Shown here in pieces: positions 45,643 to 55,392 of a DNA stretch of 64,000 bases; positions within the stretch are counted from its first letter, which is position 1, and every line of letters starts with the position of its first letter. The notes below the pieces were generated by a model, which was not told the origin of the DNA, ran no database searches, and saw nothing but the letters and a program-made list of their open reading frames with translations. Source of the stretch: Hypericum androsaemum. Taxonomy: Eukaryota; Streptophyta; Magnoliopsida; Malpighiales; Hypericaceae. The position numbers and the translations under genes were made by a program. The stretch lies in contig OZ023182.1 in NCBI GenBank assembly GCA_963995505.1, positions 17,707,619 to 17,771,618 on the forward strand, given 5' to 3'.

Positions 45643-46640
45643 ATGTCGGACGGCACAAAGTTTGCTCTGTGATGTTCGATGATTCATCGAATTTCAGGTT
45701 ATGGCAAAGGCGTGTCAAGGATCTCCTCGTTCAACAAGGGATGGTCATCGTGCTCTCAGGAAAGAAGCCTGAGAAGATGGAGGAGCAAGAGTGGGAAGAG
45801 TTGGAGGCCAAAGCGGTAGCGAAGATTCGCTTGTGCTTGGCGGATGATGAGGAGCCACCAGCTGGGTTGTTGAAGAGGATCCAGGTCAGAGTCAAAGAAG
45901 TTCAATGGAAGTGGCTTCAAGTGCTGAGAAGGGCGCATGAAGGGGACTATCCAGGATGAACTGGGGATCAAGACAACGAGGAGGGATCTGCATCCACAAC
46001 CATGGCCACATGTTCAGACGGGTCGGATGGTGACTGACTTTCTGTCTCATCAAGTCCAATGCATCCTGGTAATCTCTTTTTGTTAGGGACATTGAATTAT
46101 AACAATGATAGTTATAAAGGTAGGCTAAAAAAGATGGATAAGGATGCGATGGTAGGGATAAAGGGTGAAAGAAAATACCTACAGGTTAGTGGGGAACATT
46201 ATTGTAGGTGGAGTCACATCAATGGGTCTGATGAAGTGGGAAAAAGCTCAGGTCATATGAGGTTGGTTCGTATGAGGGAGCAAAGGCTTGATATGGATGG
46301 TTTGAGTGTAGTTAAAATTCGCGAAGACATGGATAGCAAGCTATGGTTATTTCGTGGAGGCATGGTTGGCAAGGAACCATGGTTGTCTCATAGAAGCATT
46401 GTTAGCTGGGCCCTGCTATGGTTGTCTAATGAAACATGCACGTCAAAGGTGTTGGATAGGTTTTGTATTGGGCATGCGAAGCCATTGGTGATACCACGGA
46501 CGAATCAGGTATCTCACTCAAGGCCGAACAGTAGAGTTCGAGGCATGTCGAGGGTTCTACTTAGTAGAACAAAAAGTTGCCCTTTGTATGCTATGACATG
46601 TAGCATTAGTTTGAGGCAAGAAGGTCCAGCGGAAAAGTAG
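45643..46640 (+). pseudogene. Gag-like ORF of mini-Copia copy C, broken
   Basis: Same protein as the 387-aa ORF of copy B. MSDGTKFAL starts at 45643 and is stopped at once by TGA. The frame of 45564-45959 continues with the gag core, ends GDYPG plus stop, and the rest (MHPGNLFLLGTLNYNNDSYK and on) reads in 46059-46640. At least three lesions. Confidence 0.8.
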
Positions 46641-46995
46641 TTCGAGGTTGCGGAGCATGGGGCTGACCGAAAAATAGAGGGCGTGTCTATTGGTCGCAAG
46701 GTTGCTTCAGCAGGTAGACTTGCTAGCTGGGGTTCAATGGAGATTGGAGGAAATAGGCCAAGCAAGCTCAGAAGCTCGAGTTTGGAGGCTGACTCCAAGT
46801 GATTGAACAAAAGGTGAAGAGAAAGTTGAGATGGTCTTATTGATGCAGTTATCTATGGTCCGAGATGGAGTCGGATTGATTTTGCAAGATCTCATGGTTC
46901 TTCATGGGGCGGTGTTTTGTCAAGGTGGAGTTTGTTGAAATTCGGGTGAAGCTTCATGGTTCTTCCACGAGATGATTTCTCGCCAAGGTGGAGAT

Positions 46996-47281
46996 TGTTG
47001 GGATGGCGAGAAATAGGAAAGATTTTTTTTCCTATTCCTATTCCTATTATGACTAGGTTTTGGACTCATAATCTGACCTAAATAGGTTACTTGTACACCA
47101 AGGATTTGTATCTATATAAAGACATGTTACCCTAGGTTTTTTGTATGGCTTTGTGGCTCGAAAATTCGTCAATAAAAGTTATCATTTCTCTCCGTGGATG
47201 TAGACATTAGGCCGAACCACATTATCTCTTGCGTCCATGTTCTTTGTGCGATCTTGTTCTCTGGTTGCTGAATTCATAACA
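46996..47281 (+). repeat. 3' LTR of mini-Copia copy C
   Basis: 286 bp, TGTTGGGATGGCGAG...GAATTCATAACA. Confidence 0.9.
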
Positions 47282-47286
47282 TGGAT

Positions 47287-48205
47287 AAAGCCTGAGACAA
47301 TTGTCTGACCAAGAAGCCTTTCTTGCATCAATAGGCTGGGAACATTATTCTTGGCTCTTGGACTATAAAAAAAGTTCTTTCTTTTGTCGGAATCGGGATT
47401 TTGCCTCTACTTATGTGAGATCAGACGTAAATTTTTTGTTCTTTTTTCCCTTTAAAGGGGAAAATGGTCTATACGAAAGAGGAATATACATTTTGTTCGT
47501 GTGTATGTTTAGTGTGTTAATTTTGTGGCTTTGTTACATTTTGCCTCGGAGAATTACATGTTGTATCTCTTTTATCCTCGGATCATTCTTATTTTTATTC
47601 TTAATCATTTGTGTACGGGTGCAAGTGTAGCAACCATCGAGGGCGAGCGTCATTCTAATTTAACTAAAATATTTCGAGTTCGAGATATTGAAAATATAGT
47701 ATTGTCAAATATTTATTGGGAGAGATTTGTTACATTCTAAAAGTCTCAACTGACTTGGACACTGATTAATCGTCCAAGTAAATCTTTGAATACGAGTTGG
47801 TTATAAACCAAAAATGTAAGGGCAGCCATGGATCCCAAAAGAAAATTCAGTCCAATTAGTAGGGAGGCGCCATGATTGAACAATGCAAAAAATGTGGTCA
47901 CTATAACGGAAAAGCTTGGCCACAACTTTCCTCGGACGAAGCCAAAAAGAAAAATCAGGGCAAAATAGTGAAAACACTGCTACATGCCTCTGATTTGAAT
48001 GACATAGGCTCTTAGATCCATGAACATGCACCATTCATTTAATAACTTCAACCACATGTTTATTTTGATCTTCCGACAAACGTTTGGCGCATTTGGTACA
48101 TGAGAATCAGAAAAACAAGACAAAACAGAATTGGACGTTCAGTATGCAACTGGACAACTTAATCTATTCTGATTGTTCTATATAAGTTTGTTTATGAAAA
48201 TAAGA
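47287..48205. other. CYP79-cluster intergenic module
   Basis: Parallels 13404-14190: GAGATCAGACGTAA block, the SINE-like block with GAGTTCGAGATATTG near 47688, and the GGCAGCCATGGATCCCAAAA block. No gene supported. Confidence 0.6.
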
Positions 48206-48477
48206 AAGAATATAGGGTAAATTACTCTCAGGCCCCTGGTATTTGGTATATTTTACGCTCGCCCCTTTGTATTCCGGTAATCGATTAAAAACTCTCCGAA
48301 GTTTGGTTTTATTATACTCTCAGGCCCCTCGCTGACGTCAGCGGTCTAGATATTATTATTTTATTACTAAAATAACCATTATACCCTTGTTCCGTCAACT
48401 AAACCCTCCGATCTTCTCCGTTAATTTTTCCGGTGAACAAAATTTTTTCGGCGACCAAAAATCAATATAAAAAAAAA

Positions 48478-49622
48478 GAAATAATTACTATCAAGACCCC
48501 AGGGTATAGTCAAATAGACTCTGAGGACCCTGTAGTTTTCTTACTAATTACTGAGCCCCTATAGTTTGGTTATTATTATACATTCCGATCCCTGGTTGAT
48601 GTCAGCATTTTTTTCTTCCTTTTTTGTCATAGAAATGATCAAAATGCCCCTCATACATTTCTCTTCTCCCACGTATCGTGTTCTCCCCCTCTGGCGCCAT
48701 GGCCATCTCCGTCGGCTATGCCCTTTGGAAGGACATGCCCACGAGGAAAGGCGACGACGAGGTTGTCGTTTTCGACAAACTCCCCAACTGTCCGAAGTAC
48801 CCCTGAACCCACCTCTCTCATTTTTATCGCAGCTACGTGGATCGGGACCCACTCTCGGAGTTCATCAAGGAAGGGAACCTCGCGAATAGAGAGAGCTGGG
48901 GGCTGGTGGTGAACACCTTCGACGGGATCGAGTCGGTCTACTTGGACCATCTCAGGAAGGAGCTCGGCCACGATCGGGTCCGGACCGTCGGGCCCGTGAA
49001 CCCGAACGGGCTCAAGGAGCAGGGCGGGCCAACCTCTGCCCGCGAGGAGGTTCTGATGTGGCTGGACCCGCGGGAGGAGGAAGGGGATAAGGTGGTGTAC
49101 GTCTGCTTCGGGAGCCAGGAGGTACTCACTAACGCTCAGATGGCGGCCTTAGCACTCGCGCTGGAGTCCAGTGGGGCCCAGTTCGTGTGGTCCGTGAAGG
49201 TCCCTACTAAGGGACACGTGGGCAAGGGGTACGGGGAGGTCCGGAGGGGTTCCAGGAGCGGGTGGAGGGATGCGGACTTGTGCTGAAAGGGTGGGCCCCG
49301 CAGATGGAGATACTAGGACACAAATCGGTGGGGTCGTTCTTGACCCACTGCGAGTGGAACTCGGTGCTTGAGGGGCTCGCAGCCGGGGTGGCGATGCTGG
49401 CCTGGGCCATAGGGGCCGATCAGTTCTTCAATGCCCCGATTAGTGGGAGGGGCATTTTGGTCATTTCTATGACAAAAAAAGGAAGAAAAAAATGCTGACA
49501 TCAGCCAGGGATCGGAATGTATAATAATAACCAAACTACAGGGGCTCAGTAATTAGTAGGAAAACTACAGGGTCCTCAGAGTCTATTTGACTATACCCTG
49601 GGGTCTTGATAGTAATTATCTC
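48478..49622. mobile_element. Inner TIR element carrying a UGT fragment (Pack-MULE-like)
   Basis: Inverted repeats of about 175 bases: ATAATTACTATCAAGACCCC at 48481 and its reverse complement ending near 49620, continuing inward to GTCATAGAAATGATCAAAAT. They lie in A-rich flanks (about nine A on each side), compatible with a 9-bp target duplication in poly(A). Between the repeats is about 780 bases of GC-rich DNA from a glycosyltransferase gene. No transposase. This is the structure of a Pack-MULE. Confidence 0.88.
48663..49436 (+). pseudogene. UGT89-like glycosyltransferase fragment captured by the TIR element
   Basis: The frame begins LLPRIVFSPSGAMAISVGYA, continues PTRKGDDEVVVFDKLPNCPK, hits TGA where Trp is expected, then RSYVDRDPLSEFIKEGNLAN, a linker-region GPVNPNG and VVYVCFGSQEVLTNAQMAAL. 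A frameshift near 49240 leads into the PSPG box, which is 44 residues long from [10 protein letters not shown] to the final GADQ. In it, HCGWN has become HCEWN and LAWPMGADQ has become LAWAIGADQ. UGTs of this type transfer glucose to small molecules in the cytosol. The N-terminal acceptor domain start and the C-terminus are missing. Best match by eye is the UGT89 group; it is not the UGT85 type that completes cyanogenic glucosides. Non-functional. Confidence 0.85.
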
Positions 49623-50340
49623 AAAAAAAATCAGACGATCGTCTTCTTCCTGAGGTCGTCTTCTTTCCTCGAGGTCCAAAATAAAAAACCCTAAGCTTTA
49701 CAAGCCAAAATTGGGTTCGATAAACTGGGTCTGGCCAAGGAACGGTGTCACAGCCCAGCCCGGTTCCGTCGTCAGAGACCAACAAGGGTATCATCGCTGC
49801 TCCCGAAGTCTCCTCGCTGTTGGCGGAGGAGGGAGAGCCTATCGTCTTCCCCGTCCAAGACCAACACCTCAAGTCACCCAAATCAACCCACGACCAATCC
49901 CAGAAACCAAGACCCAGTTTCCCCTTTCCACTGTCGCCCAGTCACGAGGAAGAAAGAGAGCATGTCGAAAGGGGTGGAGACTTGAATCGATGACAGAATC
50001 GGCACTGAGGTCGTTTCCCCTCAAGCTACTCCATCAATTTCCTCCCCGGCGATGGAATCGGCCCCGAAGTCCATCAATTCAACGGAACCTAATCTACCGT
50101 CTCCAATGAAGGGAAGCCACCTCAAGTACTGGAGGGCGCCGGGGGTGGTGAAGAGGAGCTCGCGGAGGGCGACGTCGGCATCGGTTGAGAATTCTACCTT
50201 TTCTTATGTCGGTGATGTGATGTCGTCGTGGTTGTCGACCGGTTGTCATCGGTATCGGTTGCTCGGAGACGATAGGGGAGAGAGAAAGATAAAAGAAATT
50301 AATGACTTTTTTGGTCAGGGTAGAAAAGTCATTTTACAAA
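49623..50340. other. Right half of outer MULE, unidentified GC-rich segment
   Basis: Higher GC than the surroundings, with several overlapping short frames on both strands (for example 50052-50489 +), none recognised. It may be another captured gene piece or the element's own leader. I cannot decide. Confidence 0.4.
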
Positions 50341-50637
50341 GAAAATTGATCGCTGATGTCAGCGAGGGGCCTGAGAGTATAATAAAATCAAACCTCGGGG
50401 AGTTTTTAATCGATTACCGAAATATAGAGGGGCGAGCCTTAAATATACCAAACACCAGGGGTCTGAGAGTAATTTGCCCAAGAATATAAGATGGATATAA
50501 TAAAATAGAAAGAGAAGAAATACCATGCAATAATAAAACACAAGGATTAATTAAGTAAGGTCAATGTGGTAATAAAGTATGACAATAAATGTGTCACAAG
50601 ACAAAAAATTTTACTGAAGCAAATAGACCGGATTGAG

Positions 50638-50859
50638 TGGGGACTAAAGAAAATTTGTCCACAGGTGGGGACTACATTTTGGGCCGTCAGATTTGATTAT
50701 CTTTAAATCTGATGGTCAATAACCTATCAGGTGATATTGGTTTGCATGTGAAGTGATATTAGTTTGCAAGACGCTGGTTTACATATGAAGTGATATTGGT
50801 TTGTAGGTGAAGTAATATTGGTTTGTATGTGTAGTGATATTGGTTTGAGTTAGTCCCCA
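50638..50859. mobile_element. MITE, second copy (222 bp)
   Basis: Inverted ends TGGGGACTAA and TTAGTCCCCA are perfect. Interior shares TTGTCCACAGGTGGGGACTA and the GATATTGGTTTG repeats with 37310-37517. Confidence 0.75.
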
Positions 50860-50879
50860 CCAAATCTGCCAACAACCAA

Positions 50880-51943
50880 ATAAAGCTAATTGAGGGAAAA
50901 TCATATATGGCTATTGGACTATAAAAGTTCTTTTTTTTTTGTGGGAATCGGGATTTTGCCTTTTTTTATATGAGATCAGATGTAATTTTTTCTCTTTTTT
51001 TCTTTAAGGAGAAATGGCCTATACAAAAGAGGAATGTACATTTTGTTCTTGTGTATGTTTAATGTGTTAATTCTGTGGCCATATTACATTTTATCTCGGA
51101 GAACTACATGTTGTATCAATTTTTACCCTCGGATAATTTTTTAAAATGTAAGGGCAGCGATGGAACCCCAAAAGAAAATTCTGTCTATTCAGAAAGGCGC
51201 CTACGAGATTGAACAATGCCAAAAATGTGATCATTATGACGGGGAAGCTTTGGCCACATGATTTTCCACAGATGAATCAAAAAATAAATAAAAATCAGGC
51301 CAAAAGAGTAAAAATACTGCTGGGCTCCGAAATCCAGGAACATACACCATTCATTTAGTACTTCAACCACATGTTAATTTTGATCTACAAAAAACGTTAA
51401 GAGCCAGAAAGTAAGCCACGCTTTGGGTGCATTATTTGATACATATCACGACAGACTTAGAAACAAAAAAGACATAATAGAACTGAACATTTAGTATAGA
51501 ATAGAACTGAACATCTCAATCTATTATGGTTGTTTGTTAATACTAGTACATTCAGTACCAATTTTTTTAGTAAAGAGGATGTAAACACCGTACTAAAATC
51601 ATAATAAAATAGAAGGATGCATGTCAAAAGGGCTCTTTTTGAATCGGTAAATTTTATATATATTCAGTAAAATTATAATAAGTAAAGATTATCGGGATAT
51701 ATAAACATCGAGCAAAAAATTTCCTAGAATCAACCTGTCCAGAAGAGAGAGTTTCACGTGGGACAGGACCAACCTGTTAAGTTGTTGTCATAACAAAAGT
51801 TGGGGCCCGTCAGGATCCCTTCATTTTCGATTTTTCTTCCACTTGGGGCCCGTCATAACAAAAGTTGTTGTCAACTATCCTTCGCTTCTTTCTTGAGAGG
51901 ACACGTCAACTAAGTGGCCTGGAGGAGAAGATGGCATCTTGTG
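50880..51943. other. CYP79-cluster intergenic module
   Basis: Another copy of the spacer: GGGAATCGGGATTTTGCC (50941-50958), the GGCAGCGATGGAACC block (51152-51166), and GGAGGAGAAGATGGCATCTT (51921-51940), also present near 20996. No gene seen. Confidence 0.6.
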
Positions 51944-51951
51944 CTTTTTAG

Positions 51952-52418
51952 CATTGTTTTCAAAAACGATCCGGAGAGCGACCCGGATTTTGGTCCGTTC
52001 TCCGGGTCAACCGGTCCGACCGGTCAAACCGGCAATCGGACCGGTAGTTTATTATATATATTTTTAATATATATTTAGTAAATAATAGGTTTAAAAATTA
52101 ATATTCTTGAAATGTTGGTAAATTTATTTCATATTTAGTATAATTATCTTTGTAGATTTAGTTTTTTTTGTGTTGATTTAGAAAAATCGAGTAGAAAATC
52201 TGATTTTTTTGGGTTGGGTTGGGTGAAATCTAGTTTTTGGGTTGGTTTTTTGGTCAAACCTAACGAACCGGATTTTTCCGGGTCAAAAATCCGAGCCAAC
52301 TGCCCGGTCTGACCGAAAATCTCCGGTTCATTAGGTAACCGGGCAAACTTGGTTTTTTGACCCAGGATTGACTCTGTTTCACGGTCCGACCGATCGGACC
52401 ACCGTCTCGAAAACAATG
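51952..52418. mobile_element. hAT-type MITE (467 bp) with 8-bp TSD CTTTTTAG
   Basis: CATTGTTTTC at the left and GAAAACAATG at the right are inverted. CTTTTTAG flanks both sides (51944-51951, 52419-52426). An empty counterpart is seen near 21010 (GGCATCTTGTACTTCTAGGA). The interior is rich in CCGGTCCGACCGG-like palindromes. The 8-bp duplication indicates hAT transposition. Confidence 0.88.
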
Positions 52419-52526
52419 CTTTTTAGGAACCCTGCACTAAGAGTTGTTGTTAACTATCTCCCTCGATGTTCCGCGTCAATTTTACGCAAAACCAACATCC
52501 ACGTATTTAAATAGAGTTCAATAATT

Positions 52527-52669
52527 GATTTCTTCTTTATGGCGATAGGCTTGCTGTTTTGCGGTTTCCTATTCGGCCTGGGTGTTTGACTTCCCTTCTG
52601 TTTCCTTTTCCCCTTCTTGTAACTTTTCCGTTTCTTTGAGTAATAAAGTTTCTTTTCGCCTAAAAAAAA
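52527..52669 (+). mobile_element. Short poly(A) retroposon (143 bp) with about 16-18-bp TSD
   Basis: Flanked by AATAGAGTTCAATAATT (near 52510-52526 and 52671-52687) and ending CGCCTAAAAAAAAAA, preceded by AGTAATAAAGTTTC. This is the hallmark of L1-mediated retroposition; probably a 5'-truncated LINE 3' end, though a processed transcript tail is possible. Confidence 0.85.
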
Positions 52670-52877
52670 AAATAGAGTTCAATAATTATGGACTCTGAAT
52701 TTTAGAAATTTTCAGGAAAAAAAAACTCATTACCATGAGCAAATTTACTTAAAGAATTATTGGGTTCAAAATTTACGAATGTTTTCAAATATTAAACTGT
52801 GATGTTTCTATCGGGTTCATCGACGATGTCATCGGTCAACATAGTTCTTTAATGATCTTTACATGCTTAAAATTTTT

Positions 52878-54419
52878 GCGAAACGTATAATTATAGTACC
52901 TGTGATTTCACAAATTTTGTTTCCTAATCCTAAATTTCGCAAAGTCAATTGGTGATTATGTGGTTGACACGTTTTTTGCGACAGAAGTTCGGGAAGGGTC
53001 AGGGGTAAATTATTAACTCCGAATCTAGTTGGCAATATTAGGTGGCATGCCACGTCAAATTTTTTAAACCAGTTGACAGTATGAGGTGGCCAAAATTAAG
53101 TATCCTTTTCAATCTCATAATTTTTTTATTTAAAAAAAAACCCTCTTCTCTTCTTCTTCTTCTTTTTCTTCTCCTTCCGGTCTCTCCAAAACAAAAAATT
53201 CCAGAAACCAAAACTAAAAACTTCAAACCCACCAAGCCAAAGAAAGAAATTAGCAGCAAAAACAGCTCACTTGAGGGGAAAAAAACTAATGGTAGAAAAG
53301 GGATGTTCACAACACAACATCGAAACAAGGCATAACCCACTCAAGCAAACAAGAAAAGGAAAATCATTTGCAGCCAAAGAGAGGGCCAAGCCAAACAAAT
53401 GTATGTGAAGGCTCAGCCTTTTTCTCTTGTTGGTTTCACTTCCTTGACTGGCCTTGGAGCTAATGGCTGAGACAGAGAATTGACATGACCACCTCTGCTT
53501 TAGTGACACTGGGCTGGGAACATTTCTTGAGTTTATTGCTGTGTAGGTGTGAAGAAATCTCACTAGCCAAGACAATTCCAAGAACCAACTGAAATTCCAC
53601 CTGTGACCCCATGTTTTTCAAATTCCACTAGCTGCCCACCACTGCAATTACCAAACCAATTCTTATAAACGAGAAAGAAAAAAAAAATCTGACCCTCTAC
53701 TAGGAATTCCAATATGACGAAATCCCACTAGCCAAGACAATCCCAAGAACCTAAGGCATCGATATTAACTGAGTTTGTAAGAGAACCAAGATTTAAGCCC
53801 GGGAGTGGGGGCGGTGCTCTGGCCGGACAAAGAAGGAGGAGCCCGGGAGGAAGGGAATCCATGAGGGAGTCGACCTTAGAAGTGTGCAGTGCGAGAATAA
53901 GTCCTGGAGTTGGGAAATCACCGCCGCCGTCTCTTTCTCGCTGTCGCCGTCATCGGCGGAGGGGGAGGTAGAGGAGACGGTGGCGGAGGAGAGGTCGATC
54001 TCGATGAGATAGCCGGGGCGGGCTTGGAGGAGCGGCGACCCGTGAGTTTCCTCAAGAGATTTCCATGGAGGAAGAAGAGAGTGGAGGAGGAGGAGGAGAG
54101 AGAGGAGAGGAGAGGAGAGGAGGAGGAAGAAGAAGAGAGGGAGGTTTTTGAAAAAATATAAAAATAAGTGATTAAAATAGATATTTTATGTAGTGCCTAA
54201 CTCAGCTAACCAACCGGACGAATTTGTCCTACGTAGCGTGACAAATCAGCTCGAAAATGACGTCGTTTCTAGGTTCGGAAAAATAATTTGCCCCTGGCCC
54301 TTCCCGAGTCTCTGTTGCAAAAAAAGTTGTCGACTATAAGATCACCAATTGACTTTACGAAATTCAAGATCATGAAGCAAAATTCGTGAAACTACAGGTA
54401 CTATGATTGTAGTTTTCCC
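52878..54419. mobile_element. MULE-like non-autonomous element (about 1.54 kb)
   Basis: Inverted repeats of about 150 bases: left GCGAAACGTATAATTATAGT, right (reverse complement) GGGAAAACTACAATCATAGT, followed on both by ACCTG and matching through AAAGTCAATTGGTGAT and CGGGAAGGG. The outer bases resemble the MULE at 30263 (AGTACCTGTAGTTTCA). No convincing target duplication. The interior has CTTCTT- and GGAGGA-rich stretches and a low-complexity frame (53910-54161); no transposase. Confidence 0.75.
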
Positions 54420-55330
54420 AAAAAAATAAAAAACAAACTGAAAAGTGAAAACCATCCCGACTCCATCTCCGTCCCTGGCGCCCTTACAATCCAGCGGCCC
54501 CGATCTCGCCACGTCCCATTCCTGGCCCAACCAGGTCCAACGCCCGTCTTTCCCCCAAAACTCCTGACGTGATTCAGCAACGGGTACCGCCCGATGATCT
54601 TTTAGGGTTTCCCGACGCGAATTCTGCTCAAAAGCAGGTAGAAAGGGGAGGATGAGGAGGGGGAGCTCCAAAGCTGCAATTTGGGTCCATCCCGGAGTCC
54701 TAGGTAAACGCCTTACACGAGCAGCTCACTTCTGGTGGATTTGTTTTAATTGCTAAGGATGAATTCAGTTTTGTATAATGGTAATTAGGGAGGATGACTC
54801 ATCTTCCTCCTCGTTATGTTCTTCAACAGCTCACTTCCGGGTTTTGATTTTGATTTCTTGGCTTGGATTTCTTTATTTTTTAATGTGGATTTCTTGTTTT
54901 CTCGATCCGGTCGGAGAGATTAACTGTGAGTTGATGAGCTTGGTAGGAATTTTGATTTGGGTTTATGGTGGCTAGAGAAGAAGTTGGGCTGCCGGAGAAG
55001 TAGATCGGAGATATATGACATAATTTTCTTGATTGTTTAAGGGTATGCAAGTAATTTTCATAATTAAAAAATAAAAAGTTGACCAATGATGTCATCGATA
55101 GACCCGGCAAGGACTCGAGAATTGTATTTTAGTAAATTTGGAATACAGAAGTAGATTATTGAGAATAGTAAAGATGGCACTTGAAATTTAGTCAAACAAG
55201 GAGCGGAGAGTAATTTGTCAAAAGAAACTCATCACCCATGAAATTACAAGGTTTTTCACGTGCAAGACATGGACGCAAGTAGAAACAGCACGATGAACAC
55301 GAACAGTTGATAAGAGTGCAAGTCCATAAA
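54420..55330. other. Upstream region of the intact CYP79
   Basis: No gene supported. The proximal 120 bases contain CACGTGCAAGACATGGACGC and GATAAGAGTGCAAGTCCATA, which are paralleled upstream of the broken CYP79 loci (14940-15130 and 21070-21260) and so are conserved promoter parts. A degenerate element end (GAGAGTAATTTGTC) lies near 55208. Confidence 0.5.
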
Positions 55331-55335
55331 TGTTG

Positions 55336-55345
55336 TATATAAATA
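55336..55345 (+). promoter_or_regulatory. TATA box of the intact CYP79 gene
   Basis: TATATAAATA, 48 bases before the ATG at 55393, implying a 5' UTR of only about 20-25 bases. Predicted from sequence only. Confidence 0.65.
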
Positions 55346-55392
55346 TATGACCTAAGAAGACACATATTCATCAAGTTGACGATCTTTGCAAT

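Larger units (their letters stand above)
45296..47281 (+). mobile_element. Complete mini-Copia, copy C, + strand, TSD TGGAT
   Basis: LTRs 45296-45615 and 46996-47281 flanked by TGGAT (45291-45295 and 47282-47286). Primer site TGGTATCAAGAGC follows the 5' LTR; purine tract GGTGGAGAT precedes the 3' LTR. Same family as 15663-17623 but an independent insertion in opposite orientation, with a broken ORF. Confidence 0.93.
48215..50479. mobile_element. Outer MULE (2265 bp), 9-bp TSD AAGAATATA
   Basis: Terminal inverted repeats GGGTAAATTACTCTCAGGCC / GGGCAAATTACTCTCAGACC extend about 130 bases (to GCTGACGTCAGCG). They are flanked on both sides by AAGAATATA (48206-48214 and 50480-50488). The uninterrupted target is visible in a paralogous spacer at 14185-14200 (GAAAGAATATAAGATGGATA). 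It carries no transposase; its interior holds a second, nested TIR element and an unidentified GC-rich segment. Confidence 0.93.

Noticed and set aside
48480..50479. A functional P450-plus-UGT biosynthetic gene cluster
   Set aside because: The UGT piece is partial, has a stop, a frameshift and altered PSPG residues, lies between transposon ends, and is UGT89-like rather than UGT85-like.
53910..54161. Gly/Glu-rich 83-codon frame
   Set aside because: Low-complexity GGAGGA repeats inside a MULE-like element; no domain and no conserved neighbour.
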